Position numbers and translations under genes: made by a program. Under the pieces are notes generated by a model. The model ran no database searches. It was not told the DNA's origin and worked only from the letters and a program-made list of their open reading frames with translations. A stretch of DNA of 64,000 nucleotides from Brucella pseudogrignonensis (lineage in GTDB: Bacteria > Pseudomonadota > Alphaproteobacteria > Rhizobiales > Rhizobiaceae): the NCBI RefSeq assembly GCF_002252525.1, contig NZ_NNRM01000046.1, positions 124,001 through 188,000 of the forward strand. Reading direction: 5' to 3'. Shown in pieces: positions 16,830 to 26,506 of the stretch (position 1 is its first letter; each line of letters starts with the position of its first letter).

Positions 16830-18245
16830 TTAATCTTCGCGGAATGCGCGATTGAGACTGTCGGTAATCGGCGACACGAGATAGTCGATTGCGCGGCGGT
16901 CTTTGTGAACGATGATGATTTCTGCAGGCATACCGGGATAAAGCCGTGCAGTTGGATTGGCGACAATCGCCTCAGGCGTAATTTCAGCGCGGGCGACGAA
17001 ATAAGCCGTATCTGTCTTTTCGTCGAGCGACTGGTCGGCGGCGATATAGGTCAGTCTGCCGTCGAGCGGTGGCATTGAGCGCTGGTTGTAAGCTGTCAGT
17101 TTGATTTGCGCGCTTGCCCCCACAGAAATACTATCGATATCGCGTGGGCTGATCTTCATTTCCACCACCATGGGTTCGTTTTCCGGTACGATATCCATGA
17201 TCGGTTCACCTGGAGCCACAACGCCGCCAGGCGTCCGCAGCCGGATATTGGCAACAATGCCCTGTTGTGGCGAATTGACCTCGACACGGCGCATGACATC
17301 CTTGGCTGCCACGATCCTTTCTTGCACATCGGACAATTCGACCTGACTTGATGTAATCTCGCCGGCGATTTCCGACTGAAGGTCGCTTTCAATCGCGCTC
17401 AGTGCAAATTCGGCACCGGCTTTTGCCTGTCCAGCCTTTGCCTTGTCGCCAGCATATTCACCGCGATCACCGGAAAGCTGGCTCAAACGTGTATCGATTT
17501 CAGTGAGTTTTGATTTCTGCGCGAAGCCTTTCTCAACAAGACTTGCGATAGCATTGCGCTGTTCAGTAATCAGTTCGATCTGGCGATCAGTCGCGGAAAT
17601 CTGTGAAGTCGAAGCCTTTTCCTGCTCGGTATATTGCTCAATGGTTTTTTGCTGAATGTCGATTTTGCTCAGCTTCTGGGCGAGGCGCTTCTGAAAAAAG
17701 ATGTTCTCTGCGCGAACGGCGTTTTCAGCATTCTCGCCACCTTCAGCAAATTTTTCAGGAAAGGTGATTTCCTTTGCACCAGACTGCTCGGCACGCAGGC
17801 GCGCAAGTTTTGCAATCAGGCCGATCCGACGGCTTTCGAGAGATTGAAGTTCGGATCGCGCCTTTGTTGCATCGAGCCTGACTAACGGCTGACCAACTTT
17901 GACGACATCGCCTTCCTGCACCAGTAGCCGATCAAGAATGCCGCCTTCGAGATGGCTGATCGTTTTGCGTTTGGAATCAACAATAACCGTACCCAGTGCC
18001 ACAGCCGCACTGCCAAGATTGGCGGAATAGGCCCAGGCAAAAAAGCCACCAAAGGCAACGCCGATTGTTGCAAGCCCTGCGATAATCAGCCCGCGCAGCG
18101 GCGATTTCATATCTTCCTGTTCGATATCATGCGCCCATTCTGGCTTAACAGAGCCAAATCGGGTCAACGACTTGTTGTCGGATGATTCTGCACGCGGGGC
18201 GAGCAGGCTGGAAACACGACGCGTAATAACGGATTTGCCCATCAT
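16830..18245 (-). CDS. HlyD-family type I secretion adaptor (ExpD2/WgdB-like)
   Basis: A 471-residue membrane-fusion protein linking the inner-membrane ABC exporter to an outer-membrane TolC channel. It has a cytoplasmic start, one membrane helix at about residues 50-75 (GLIIAGLATIGVAFGGFFAW), the lipoyl half KTISHLEGGILDRLLVQEGD, a long coiled coil (residues 115-310), the second lipoyl part with VNSPQQGIVANIR, and a C-terminal beta domain. It overlaps the ATPase gene as ATGA, so the two are coupled. No TolC gene is in the window. It should serve the RTX protein encoded next door. Confidence 0.92.
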   Translation of the reverse strand: MMGKSVITRRVSSLLAPRAESSDNKSLTRFGSVKPEWAHDIEQEDMKSPLRGLIIAGLATIGVAFGGFFAWAYSANLGSAAVALGTVIVDSKRKTISHLEGGILDRLLVQEGDVVKVGQPLVRLDATKARSELQSLESRRIGLIAKLARLRAEQSGAKEITFPEKFAEGGENAENAVRAENIFFQKRLAQKLSKIDIQQKTIEQYTEQEKASTSQISATDRQIELITEQRNAIASLVEKGFAQKSKLTEIDTRLSQLSGDRGEYAGDKAKAGQAKAGAEFALSAIESDLQSEIAGEITSSQVELSDVQERIVAAKDVMRRVEVNSPQQGIVANIRLRTPGGVVAPGEPIMDIVPENEPMVVEMKISPRDIDSISVGASAQIKLTAYNQRSMPPLDGRLTYIAADQSLDEKTDTAYFVARAEITPEAIVANPTARLYPGMPAEIIIVHKDRRAIDYLVSPITDSLNRAFRED

Positions 18246-20017
18246 GCGCTTGCTGCTCCCATTTTAGGGCCAGTCGTGGCCGGGGTGAGTGTGGAGACCA
18301 CATCGGTTCGTGGGCCGAATTGCGAAATCCGACCGTTTTCGAGCACCAGCAGCTTGTCTGCGACCTGCATGATAGACGGCCGATGTGCGATCATGATGAC
18401 AATGGCACCGTCGCCGCGCGCGTGTTCGATGGCCCGCATCAGGGCGCGTTCGCCGACCGCATCAAGGTTCGAGTTCGGCTCGTCCAATACGATGATGCGC
18501 GGACGGTTATAGAGGCAGCGTGCCAATCCGATACGCTGGCGCTGACCGCCCGAAAGCGTCAGTCGTCCGTCACCCACAGGTGTATCATAACCAAGTGGCA
18601 TACGCCCGATCATCTCGTGCACATCAGCAAGGCGTGCGGCTTCCAATACGCGCTGCGGATCGCTGTCACCCATGCGGGCGATGTTGTCTTTGATCGTGCC
18701 GTCGAGCAGCGAAACCGATTGCGGCAGATAGCCGGCGATTTCGCCAAAAGAGCCGCGTTCCCAGAGATAGACATTGTTGCCATCCAGGAAAACACCGCCG
18801 GACGTGGGCTTAACGATACCGATCAGCAAGCGTGCAAGCGTAGACTTGCCTGCAGCCGAAGGTCCGACGACGCCAAGCACTTCGCCCGGTGAGATCGAAA
18901 ACGAAATGCCTTTGATGATTGGCACATCGACGCCGGGTGCCGCATAGATCAGCTTGTCGACAACCAGATCACCGTTGGGGCGGGGGGTTGGCATTGTCTG
19001 ACGTACAGCAAGGTTTTCGGAAAGCAGGGATTTAACGCGTTTCCAGCTTGCAATTGCGCTGACCCACTGACGCCAGTTCTCAACAATCCGGTCAAATGGC
19101 ATCAACAGGCGACCGATGATGATGCTGGTAGCGATCATTGCGCCCGGCGTGATCTCCTGCTGCATCGCTAATAGCGTACCGGCGCCAAGTGAGCCGATCT
19201 GCACGATGAAGCGTGCCGTTCGCGCAATGGATGACATAGCACGGGCTCGTGTTCCGCCGAGATCAAGCACTTCAAGCGCCTGCATCTGCATGGTGCGCCA
19301 GCGGCGCGCCAAAGCGGGCAACATGCCCATGGCTTCAATGGCTTCCGCATGACGCAGGCTGCTGCCGATTTTGGCGACAGCCTCGACATTGGCCTGATTG
19401 GCTTCCTGTATGAGATTGCGGGTCAAAAGATCGGTCAGCACACCACAGGCAACCAGAATGATGACTGCGACCAGACCGATCAGGCCGAGCATTGGATGCA
19501 GCATGAACAGCACACCAAGGAAGATCGGCGACCAAGCCGCATCAAGCGGCGCATTGATGGCGGGTGAGGTTAGAAAGCTGCGCAGTTCAGTGAGATCGCG
19601 CAGCGTTTGGGTTGCTTTTGGCAGGCCTTGGTTGACCGATGCCTGCACGGCCGCAGTCAGCACTGCCAAGTTTAGCCGGCGAACGAGTGCGCTGCCCATA
19701 GCCTGAAACGAAAGTGCCCGAATGTATTCCAGAACACCGAATACGAGCATCGCACCCACGGCCAGAATCGTCAGCATGGTCAGTGTGTCCATGCTTCGGC
19801 TGTTCAGCACCCTATCATGAACCTGCAACATATAGAGGGGCACAGTGAGTTGTAGCAAATTGATACAGGCACTCAAAAGCACCGCATAAAGCAGGCCTGA
19901 CAGGAAAACGCGCCGAGCCTTGAAAATAAGGCTTTTGGACGTAGTTACAGAATCGTCGGGCCTTTTTTTATCCGCTGGGCTCTTGCCAACTGGATTGTTT
20001 TCGCGAGTATCATTCAT
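18242..20017 (-). CDS. Type I secretion ABC permease/ATPase (PrtD/ExpD1-like)
   Basis: A 591-residue inner-membrane exporter. The membrane domain covers about residues 40-310, beginning GLLYAVLLSACINLLQLTVPLYMLQVHDRVL, typical of the PrtD subfamily. The ATPase has Walker A GPSAAGKST, signature LSGGQRQR, Walker B IIVLDEP and the H-loop IAHRPS. There is no N-terminal C39 peptidase or CLD domain. With the adaptor it would export the RTX protein. It is transcribed divergently from the MarR gene over a 199-base AT-rich region containing the shared palindrome. Confidence 0.93.
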   Translation of the reverse strand: MNDTRENNPVGKSPADKKRPDDSVTTSKSLIFKARRVFLSGLLYAVLLSACINLLQLTVPLYMLQVHDRVLNSRSMDTLTMLTILAVGAMLVFGVLEYIRALSFQAMGSALVRRLNLAVLTAAVQASVNQGLPKATQTLRDLTELRSFLTSPAINAPLDAAWSPIFLGVLFMLHPMLGLIGLVAVIILVACGVLTDLLTRNLIQEANQANVEAVAKIGSSLRHAEAIEAMGMLPALARRWRTMQMQALEVLDLGGTRARAMSSIARTARFIVQIGSLGAGTLLAMQQEITPGAMIATSIIIGRLLMPFDRIVENWRQWVSAIASWKRVKSLLSENLAVRQTMPTPRPNGDLVVDKLIYAAPGVDVPIIKGISFSISPGEVLGVVGPSAAGKSTLARLLIGIVKPTSGGVFLDGNNVYLWERGSFGEIAGYLPQSVSLLDGTIKDNIARMGDSDPQRVLEAARLADVHEMIGRMPLGYDTPVGDGRLTLSGGQRQRIGLARCLYNRPRIIVLDEPNSNLDAVGERALMRAIEHARGDGAIVIMIAHRPSIMQVADKLLVLENGRISQFGPRTDVVSTLTPATTGPKMGAASA

Positions 20018-20175
20018 ACGCGATCTGCCTTGTAATGGTCACAGGTGGCGGATATCCCTAAAAAGTGTGGTCTAGTTCTCAAGATCAGTAAAGTAATACT
20101 GCAGAGAATGTGACAGAAAAAAGTTTTTATGGCGGGGAAATGTGAAAGGAGCCAAATAAATATAACTGCAAATTT

Positions 20176-20190
20176 CTTCAAAATTTGAAG
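20176..20190. promoter_or_regulatory. Operator-like palindrome between secretion operon and MarR gene
   Basis: CTTCAAAATTTGAAG, with the same 13-bp core as the site upstream of the RTX gene. It is 26 bases before the MarR start and about 160 from the ATPase start. This fits both autoregulation and control of the secretion genes. Confidence 0.65.
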
Positions 20191-20216
20191 TAAAATTGAA
20201 AAATGGAGAGCTAAAG

Positions 20217-20786
20217 ATGCAAAAACTTCTGCACGAGGGAGTGGAAGTCGAGACATCAGTCGATAGATTTACTTCCGTCGACTTTCCTGAAGTTACCGCC
20301 GAAAAACAGGAACGCAGACATCCGGTTCATACAGTTGTAATTACCCATTTCGAGCTGGCCCGGATGATAGAAAGAGTGAATCGTCGCTTTGTAAGCCTTC
20401 TGAAAACGGAGCTTACCAAGTTGGGCGTGGAAGACGTTGGCCCAGCACAGACCTTGGTTCTGATGGCTATTGGCGATGTCGAGCTCACTGTGGGTGAACT
20501 ATTGGATCGCGGGCACTATGTCGGTTCCAACATTTCCTATTATCTTAAACAACTTACAGACGGCGGGTATGTCGATCGCGTTGCCTCTCAGAGGGATAAA
20601 AGATCGGCTCGTATTCGTCTGACTGACAAGGGTGAACGGCTGTGTACGAGCTTGCGAAATGCCAGCAGAACCTACAGCCATGTGCTTGCCCGCGACGACG
20701 ACGATCTTCGAAATCTCGAGATCGCATACCAGACTCTGCACCGGCTTGAGCTCGTGTGGGGCAATGCCGCGCGTTATGGCATTTGA
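20217..20786 (+). CDS. MarR-family regulator (ExpG/WggR-like)
   Basis: A 189-residue winged-helix regulator. The core runs from VVITHFELARMIERVNRRF (dimer helix) through VGELLDRGHYVGSNISYYL (recognition helix) to the wing VASQRDKRSARIRLT. The ATG at 20217 has GGAG 8 bases ahead; a TTG 21 bases earlier in the same frame is less likely. Its context matches ExpG/WggR of S. meliloti, a MarR protein that activates galactoglucan genes and binds upstream of the exp operons, including the one for the secretion genes. Three copies of one palindrome in this locus fit such a regulon. LdtR-type MarR proteins are also similar, so the name is by context. Confidence 0.82.
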   Translation: MQKLLHEGVEVETSVDRFTSVDFPEVTAEKQERRHPVHTVVITHFELARMIERVNRRFVSLLKTELTKLGVEDVGPAQTLVLMAIGDVELTVGELLDRGHYVGSNISYYLKQLTDGGYVDRVASQRDKRSARIRLTDKGERLCTSLRNASRTYSHVLARDDDDLRNLEIAYQTLHRLELVWGNAARYGI

Positions 20787-20832
20787 TGCTGAATCGCGGT
20801 TTTTCGACCGATAACCGGACACTTTTTGTGAC

Positions 20833-22053
20833 ATGCGTATAGCTTTTGTGCACAGGCGCGGTTTCGGCCAGTTTGCTGCGTTAGCCGAGAATCTGGCTAC
20901 CAGTGGACATGATGTCAGCCTGATTTGTGAGACAGTGGACCGTCGCCTCCCAGCGGTCCGCGTCATCCGCCACCGAGTAGAATCTGGTCCTCGCCCAAAT
21001 GGGGCGATGGCCAGATATCTGGAAATACCCGATCATCATACGAGGATCGGGTATCGGGTGGCTGAAACCCTGGAATCCATGGCACGTCATGGCCAAGCGC
21101 CCGACATTGTGATCGGTCACATCGGTTGGGGCAGTATGATGTTCGTGAAAGACGTACTGCCCACCACACCCGCGCTGGGTTACTGCGAATTCTTCTATCG
21201 CGCGCATGGCGCGGATGTCGGCTTTGCGCCTGATGACAGACCGGATATGGAAACGCGAAAGCGGCTGCGCCTGCGAAATATGGCCCAGCTTGTTACGCTC
21301 GACGGTATTGATGGCGGTTTCAGCCCCACGCACTGGCAGAAGAGCCTTTACCCCAAATCTGCCCAGAAGCGGATTGCGGTCGTGCATGAGGGCGTGGATA
21401 CGAAATTGTTCTATCCAGACCGGCACGCTTCAATTGAGCTGCCGGGCGGGCGCGTGCTCAAGGCAGGTGAATCCCGGGTGATTACATTTGTTGCGCGTGA
21501 TCTCGAGCCCTACCGAGGTTTCCCTGAGGCACTGGAAGCAGCGCAAAAAGTTATCCGGCAAAATAACGACGCAATATTCGTGTTTGTTGGTGGAGATGGA
21601 GTGAGCTACGGCACGCCGCCGCCGGGTGGTGGTTCGTGGCGCGATTATCTGCTTCGTGAAACCGAGTTGCCACCGGACCGGGTTGTTTTCCCTGGCACCA
21701 TTTCCCATGCGCAGCTGCGCAAACTCTACCAGATATCCACTGCCCATATCTATCTCACCTATCCGTTTGTGTTGTCCTGGTCCGTCATTGAAGCCATGGC
21801 ATGTGGTGCGCTGATCATAGGCTCTGATACGCCACCGGTCCGCGAGGTGATCCGGGCAGGGAAAAACGGCCTTCTCGTACCATTTTACGATACCGACATA
21901 TTGGCGGAAACGATTCTGAACGTGCTTCGAGATCCCGATGCGTGCCTGCCGATGCGTGCTGCTGCACGCAGAACAGTGGAAACGCGCTTTCGGTTGTCGG
22001 AATGTTTACAACAGCAAAAAACCTTGATCGAAGCAGTATTAGATGGCCGATGA
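20833..22053 (+). CDS. Glycosyltransferase family 4 (GT-B fold)
   Basis: A 406-residue glycosyltransferase. The N-terminal domain starts MRIAFVHRRGFGQF. The C-terminal domain carries ITFVARDLEPYRGFPEALEAAQ and the donor site SWSVIEAMACGALIIGSDTPPV. It follows the MarR gene by 46 bases on the same strand and may be cotranscribed with it. It differs from the two cysteine-motif paralogs of the - strand operon. Sugar specificity is unknown. Confidence 0.88.
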   Translation: MRIAFVHRRGFGQFAALAENLATSGHDVSLICETVDRRLPAVRVIRHRVESGPRPNGAMARYLEIPDHHTRIGYRVAETLESMARHGQAPDIVIGHIGWGSMMFVKDVLPTTPALGYCEFFYRAHGADVGFAPDDRPDMETRKRLRLRNMAQLVTLDGIDGGFSPTHWQKSLYPKSAQKRIAVVHEGVDTKLFYPDRHASIELPGGRVLKAGESRVITFVARDLEPYRGFPEALEAAQKVIRQNNDAIFVFVGGDGVSYGTPPPGGGSWRDYLLRETELPPDRVVFPGTISHAQLRKLYQISTAHIYLTYPFVLSWSVIEAMACGALIIGSDTPPVREVIRAGKNGLLVPFYDTDILAETILNVLRDPDACLPMRAAARRTVETRFRLSECLQQQKTLIEAVLDGR

Positions 22054-22155
22054 GTGTTATGTGGCAACAATCGGGCATACAAGGCCAAATTATATAATAT
22101 AAAACCCCGTATTTCTGCGTGTTTAAGCGCTGTATTCAATATGTTTTCATATTGT

Positions 22156-22168
22156 TTCAAATTTTGAA
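22156..22168. promoter_or_regulatory. Operator-like palindrome upstream of the second glycan operon
   Basis: TTCAAATTTTGAA, the exact inverse complement of the motif at 16632 and 20177. It lies in the AT-rich gap (22054-22296) about 130 bases before the next gene. Confidence 0.65.
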
Positions 22169-22296
22169 TTAAATAGCTTCCAAATATTCGTAATATTATC
22201 ATATAGTCTTCGCTATATTATTGTTGACAATACATAGTCAGTATTTTCTCATTGAGAGTAGAAGCCAAACCTCCCAAGTTGGCTCTTAGACAATGG

Positions 22297-23811
22297 ATGA
22301 TTATGTTGAGCACACCACTTCCAGCGATCTCGGCGCGGAAAACCCGCCGTTATGCCATTGCTTCAATGCGTGATCGTGAAGCGTTGGAATCGACTTCTCT
22401 CGGCGAACTGACAGCTTTCGTTGAAGGAGACGGCAAGCGTCTGCGTCTGGCCAATACATTTCCACTCGTTGCCGTTGCCGCTTCCGATGAGGGCGCAAAA
22501 GAACTCAATGGCGTCCTGCAGCAGCTTTACCGGATGCGCACCATTCCTGAAGTCCCTGTCGTGCGCGTTGATGAGGCGTCCCCTGAAACCATACCGCTTC
22601 TCGTATCGCAGCTGCTTGAAAACGGCCTCGACCGGCTTGTCGGCCATGTGAGCAAAGTGCATGCCGAGCTTGCGATGCTGCGTCGTGAACGCGAAACGAT
22701 GTTCGAAAATTATCGCGCTATCGAGGATGCCTTTCACGCCCGCAACTGGGATTCCTCTACAGAGATTTTCAGCCATGCGCCTTTGGTTGATCCAAAGGAT
22801 GAAGGTTTTGCACGCTTGCTGCGTGAATCGGAAATCGAACAGCTCTTTCCAGTTTCAAGCTATGCCGTCTCGGGCTTTGCCCTGCATTTCCGCGACATGC
22901 CTGCCAATCGCAACGGACAGCTGATCGTAACGCTCGATTATCTGGAGAATGGCGAAGGCATTGCCGAATGGCTCGTGCCTTATGCCACGCTTCATTCGGA
23001 ATGGAATTTCTTCTCGCTGCCTAAGGCTTGCGATGGTAGCCACCGGACCCTGCGTCTGCGAATTTCCGCGACCGGCGGTGTGCCACCAGAACTCTCGTTG
23101 GGCAATGTGATTGCCAATGAACGCTATGCGGCTCGTGCCCGCATCCCGCATGGCGATCTCGATATGCGTCCGCTGGCACTTCGTATTTTTACGGGGCTTC
23201 CGGGCGTTCGGCCAGCATCATTGCCCAACGCAATTGTGCCGACATCGCTCATCAATGGTCGCAAGGTTGATGATTATCGCCTGCCGATTGAATTGCTGCG
23301 CAATGTCGCCAATGTTTCCGTTACCCCCCTGACGCCGGATTTCCCAACCGTGCGGTTTCTTGAACATGAGGATGCAATCGGCTGCCATCCACTTGAGGAA
23401 GGTATTACGGCCGCTGCCATCCGCCGGGTTGTTGCCCCCGGTACGGTCCGGATATCAGCGCGTGCCGTGATCGACCACCCTGAGGGACAGCCATGCGTGG
23501 CCGGTTTGCTGCTGGTCAATCTCGCTTCCGATGTGAAGGAAGAGATCGACGCGATCGCCAATATGGACCGCCGGCGCGCACAGGTCTTGTTCAGTGGCTG
23601 GTCGGAAGTGGCTCCCAATCGTCCGATCGATATCAATTTCATGCTCGAAGAGCCGATTGATCGCACGATGGATCTGATCGTGCTCAGCAAGGCTGCAGGT
23701 GATTCAGTCGACTTTTCCTGGTTGAAGATTTTCAACTTCCGCCTGGTCAAGCACATCGAAGCCGCAAGCCCCGTTCAGGAATTAGCCAAAGAGGTTGCGA
23801 ATGTACGATAG
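22297..23811 (+). CDS. DUF6212-like protein of unknown function
   Basis: About 504 residues, no signal peptide. The first 150 residues are alpha/beta with a helical stretch (LVGHVSKVHAELAMLRRERETMFENYRAIEDAF near residues 115-150). A beta-rich section follows and looks like a carbohydrate-binding sandwich (FALHFRDMP, LIVTLDYL, WNFFSLP, LRLRIS). A second beta section includes ISARAVIDHP and ends LKIFNFRLVKH. I recall similar proteins beside polysaccharide genes as DUF6212, but no function is known to me. Start is uncertain: TTG at 22252 and ATG at 22297 and 22303 are in frame. Its end overlaps the next gene by 11 bases. Confidence 0.72.
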   Translation: MIMLSTPLPAISARKTRRYAIASMRDREALESTSLGELTAFVEGDGKRLRLANTFPLVAVAASDEGAKELNGVLQQLYRMRTIPEVPVVRVDEASPETIPLLVSQLLENGLDRLVGHVSKVHAELAMLRRERETMFENYRAIEDAFHARNWDSSTEIFSHAPLVDPKDEGFARLLRESEIEQLFPVSSYAVSGFALHFRDMPANRNGQLIVTLDYLENGEGIAEWLVPYATLHSEWNFFSLPKACDGSHRTLRLRISATGGVPPELSLGNVIANERYAARARIPHGDLDMRPLALRIFTGLPGVRPASLPNAIVPTSLINGRKVDDYRLPIELLRNVANVSVTPLTPDFPTVRFLEHEDAIGCHPLEEGITAAAIRRVVAPGTVRISARAVIDHPEGQPCVAGLLLVNLASDVKEEIDAIANMDRRRAQVLFSGWSEVAPNRPIDINFMLEEPIDRTMDLIVLSKAAGDSVDFSWLKIFNFRLVKHIEAASPVQELAKEVANVR

Positions 23812-26485
23812 ATCGAGAGATTTGATCGTCGTTGCCATGCCGCTTTATGGCCATGCGGCGCTTGCGCTTGAGGCGCTTGAAACCCTTCTTGCCTCGGAAA
23901 CGGTTTTCCGTACCCAGATCGTCGTCTCCGTCGATGGTGATCCGCGTCGCGAAGTTTTCGACAGTCTGGCGCTTTATGCGGCCGCACATCCCAATATTCA
24001 TGTCATTTTCGGAGAGAATGCCGGCCCCGGTGGCGCACGCAACCGCGCGGTCGATTATATTCTTGAAGAGATGTCGGATGTGAAGGCCGTCTATTTCGTA
24101 GATGCCGATAATCGGGTGCAACCGCAAACTATCGACACGCTTTATCGCAAGCTTCTCGCAAGCAATGCCGGTTGGGTTTACACCAATATCGACACGTTTT
24201 CAGTCAATTGGCGCGCGCATTATGGTGATAGTTATTCGCGGCTTATTCACTGCATTACTGACAATATCTGCGATACCGGCTCAATGATTTCAGCGGAAGT
24301 GTTCCGCAGCGGCGTGCGCTTTGACGACGACCGGCAGAACGGTTTTGAAGACTGGGAATTCTGGCTTTCGGCCATCGAAGCGGGTTTCGTCGGAACGCCA
24401 TGCCATGACACCGGATTCGAATATCGCCTGCGGGCTGAGAGCCGTTTCAAGGAAGCCAATCGCGACCGCTCCGGCTCCATCAATTTTCTCCGCAAACGAC
24501 ATAAGGCGCTGTTTCGTCGCCCGACGCTTGTGGGTTTCGAGCATGAGGAATGTCCACGCTATGGCGTGATCCGTGCAGGCGAGGGAACAGTCAGTCTTTT
24601 TACTGATCTTAGCCTTGGCACGACTGATCTTAAATTTGATGATGCCATCCGCGCATTTTGGGGTAGCGTTTCCGAGCCGGATAATTTTCACTTCCCGCCA
24701 TTTCTTGCTTCATCCAACACCGAAACTTTGAAGCTTCTGGCGCGGTCGCGGCTGTTGCCAAACATCCTGTCTCGGCTTGAGAGGCTTTCTGAACAGGCGA
24801 ATATCGTCTTTGTTGAACTGACCAATGTTGAAGACGAGCGACGTATCGACACAGAAATCATGCCTTCCGGCACGCGCCAGCCCCATGCGGATCTGATTTT
24901 CGTCTCGACGAAACTGATCAAAGACATCATCGAAAACGATGCGCTGGATTGGTTTGCGTCATTGGGTACGCAGCAATTATGGCCCACCTCGGCGCGCATG
25001 AAAGTCCGCTTCCCATTTCCGCGCGTTCGTCAGCGCAGGGCGCTTTCCCGCCCCGAACAGTCGATGCTCAATCTGGTGACATCGATTGCGACAAGCCCGC
25101 TCAAACAAAGTGCCGCCATGCGCTGGACATGGCGTCCACGTCGTCTGCCAGCGCTTTCAGAAATGTATCAGGTGTTACGCGATGAAATGGGCGGTGGACC
25201 AGTTCTGCCGCTTGCGCATAACATCGCAAGAAAGAAGACGGCTGCAGTTCTGGTGCCCAATGCCTCCTTTGGGGGAGCAGAGAAGGTGGCGTATGCGGCT
25301 GGTCGTGAGTTGAAGAACCAGGGATTTGAAACGCATCTGTTCGTGCTTGGCAATGAGCGCATGGATGTGCTCGACGAGTTCGATCAATCGTTCGACTATT
25401 TGCACTTCTGGAAAGACGGTATTCCTGCGTGGGGCGACACAAACCGCTTCCTTGGGCAGGATTTCATAACCGAAGATCATCCGCTTGATTGGGGCATCCT
25501 GCGCGGGCAACTCTCCGGTTTCGATCTCGTGGTCAACAATCACGTCATGGCAGCGCATCCATTAATGGGCAAGCTGCGTTCGGAAGGCACACGCACGGCC
25601 TGTTATCTGCATGTGGTGGACGAAACCGTCTTCCGCAGGCAAGCGGGCCAACCCTATGCGGCGATTGCTTTTGAACACGCTTATGACGCGTTTCTCACCT
25701 GTTCAGATCAGTTGAAAATCTATCTGCACAGCTTTGGCGTGCCGTTTGAAAAAGTATTCTCGGTGCCTAATGGTGCGAGCTTCTCCATTGATTCAAAGCT
25801 GCGTGCGCAGGTAACGGCCGCGCGTAAACAGATACGCAAGGGTGAGCCGTTTCGGATGCTTTATATGGGTCGACTTGATCGCCAAAAGGGGATCGACCGG
25901 TTACATGACGCAATCGTCAAGCTCAAAGAGCAGGGCATTTTGTTTGAAGCGCAAGCCATCGGTGGAGAAATCCTTTCCGACGATCCAAGTGCATCTTGGA
26001 TGACGCGTCTCAAAGATGCGGGCGTGAAGGTCTCGCCACCGGTCTTCGACGGCAGAGATATCGCAAACCATCTCGCCTGGGCGGATGTGCTTTTGATGCC
26101 GTCGCGCTGGGAAGGCGCACCGCTGATGATTGCCGAAGCCCAGCAGCTCGGCTGTGTGCCGGTTGCAACTGCGGTGGGTGCTGTCGATGAGCTGATCAAT
26201 CATGGTCGCGACGGCATCTTAATCCGCAATGGCAATGATGCGCAGATCGTGGCCGATATGACGCGCATTCTCACCATTCTCGCGCAGGATCGCGAAGCCC
26301 TGATGCGTACGGCTGAAGGCGCATTGGCGTCAGCCGCTCACCGTACCTGGGGCGCTGCTTTCTCCGAATTTACCGATTGGGCCAATGAAATAAGCCCGGT
26401 CTATCCGAAATCCCGGTCCTCCCAGCCGGACGTTGCAGACGATGCCAGCACGATTGCCGTTTTCCCCGGCCGTGCAGTTGCCTGA
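23801..26485 (+). CDS. Two-domain glycosyltransferase, GT2 fused to GT4
   Basis: An 894-residue protein. The N-terminal GT2 domain has VVAMPLYGHA, GENAGPGGARNRAVDY, the metal motif FVDADNR and FEDWEFWLSA. A linker of about 200 residues follows. The C-terminal GT4 domain has VLVPNASFGGAEKVAY, FRMLYMGRLDRQKGIDRL and the donor site PSRWEGAPLMIAEAQ. Both catalytic halves look intact, so it may add two sugars in succession. The ATG at 23801 has GAGG 6 bases ahead and decides against the TTG two codons earlier. It overlaps the upstream gene by 11 bases. Confidence 0.87.
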   Translation: MYDRSRDLIVVAMPLYGHAALALEALETLLASETVFRTQIVVSVDGDPRREVFDSLALYAAAHPNIHVIFGENAGPGGARNRAVDYILEEMSDVKAVYFVDADNRVQPQTIDTLYRKLLASNAGWVYTNIDTFSVNWRAHYGDSYSRLIHCITDNICDTGSMISAEVFRSGVRFDDDRQNGFEDWEFWLSAIEAGFVGTPCHDTGFEYRLRAESRFKEANRDRSGSINFLRKRHKALFRRPTLVGFEHEECPRYGVIRAGEGTVSLFTDLSLGTTDLKFDDAIRAFWGSVSEPDNFHFPPFLASSNTETLKLLARSRLLPNILSRLERLSEQANIVFVELTNVEDERRIDTEIMPSGTRQPHADLIFVSTKLIKDIIENDALDWFASLGTQQLWPTSARMKVRFPFPRVRQRRALSRPEQSMLNLVTSIATSPLKQSAAMRWTWRPRRLPALSEMYQVLRDEMGGGPVLPLAHNIARKKTAAVLVPNASFGGAEKVAYAAGRELKNQGFETHLFVLGNERMDVLDEFDQSFDYLHFWKDGIPAWGDTNRFLGQDFITEDHPLDWGILRGQLSGFDLVVNNHVMAAHPLMGKLRSEGTRTACYLHVVDETVFRRQAGQPYAAIAFEHAYDAFLTCSDQLKIYLHSFGVPFEKVFSVPNGASFSIDSKLRAQVTAARKQIRKGEPFRMLYMGRLDRQKGIDRLHDAIVKLKEQGILFEAQAIGGEILSDDPSASWMTRLKDAGVKVSPPVFDGRDIANHLAWADVLLMPSRWEGAPLMIAEAQQLGCVPVATAVGAVDELINHGRDGILIRNGNDAQIVADMTRILTILAQDREALMRTAEGALASAAHRTWGAAFSEFTDWANEISPVYPKSRSSQPDVADDASTIAVFPGRAVA

Positions 26486-26506
26486 TTATACCAGAAAGGT
26501 CGACCT

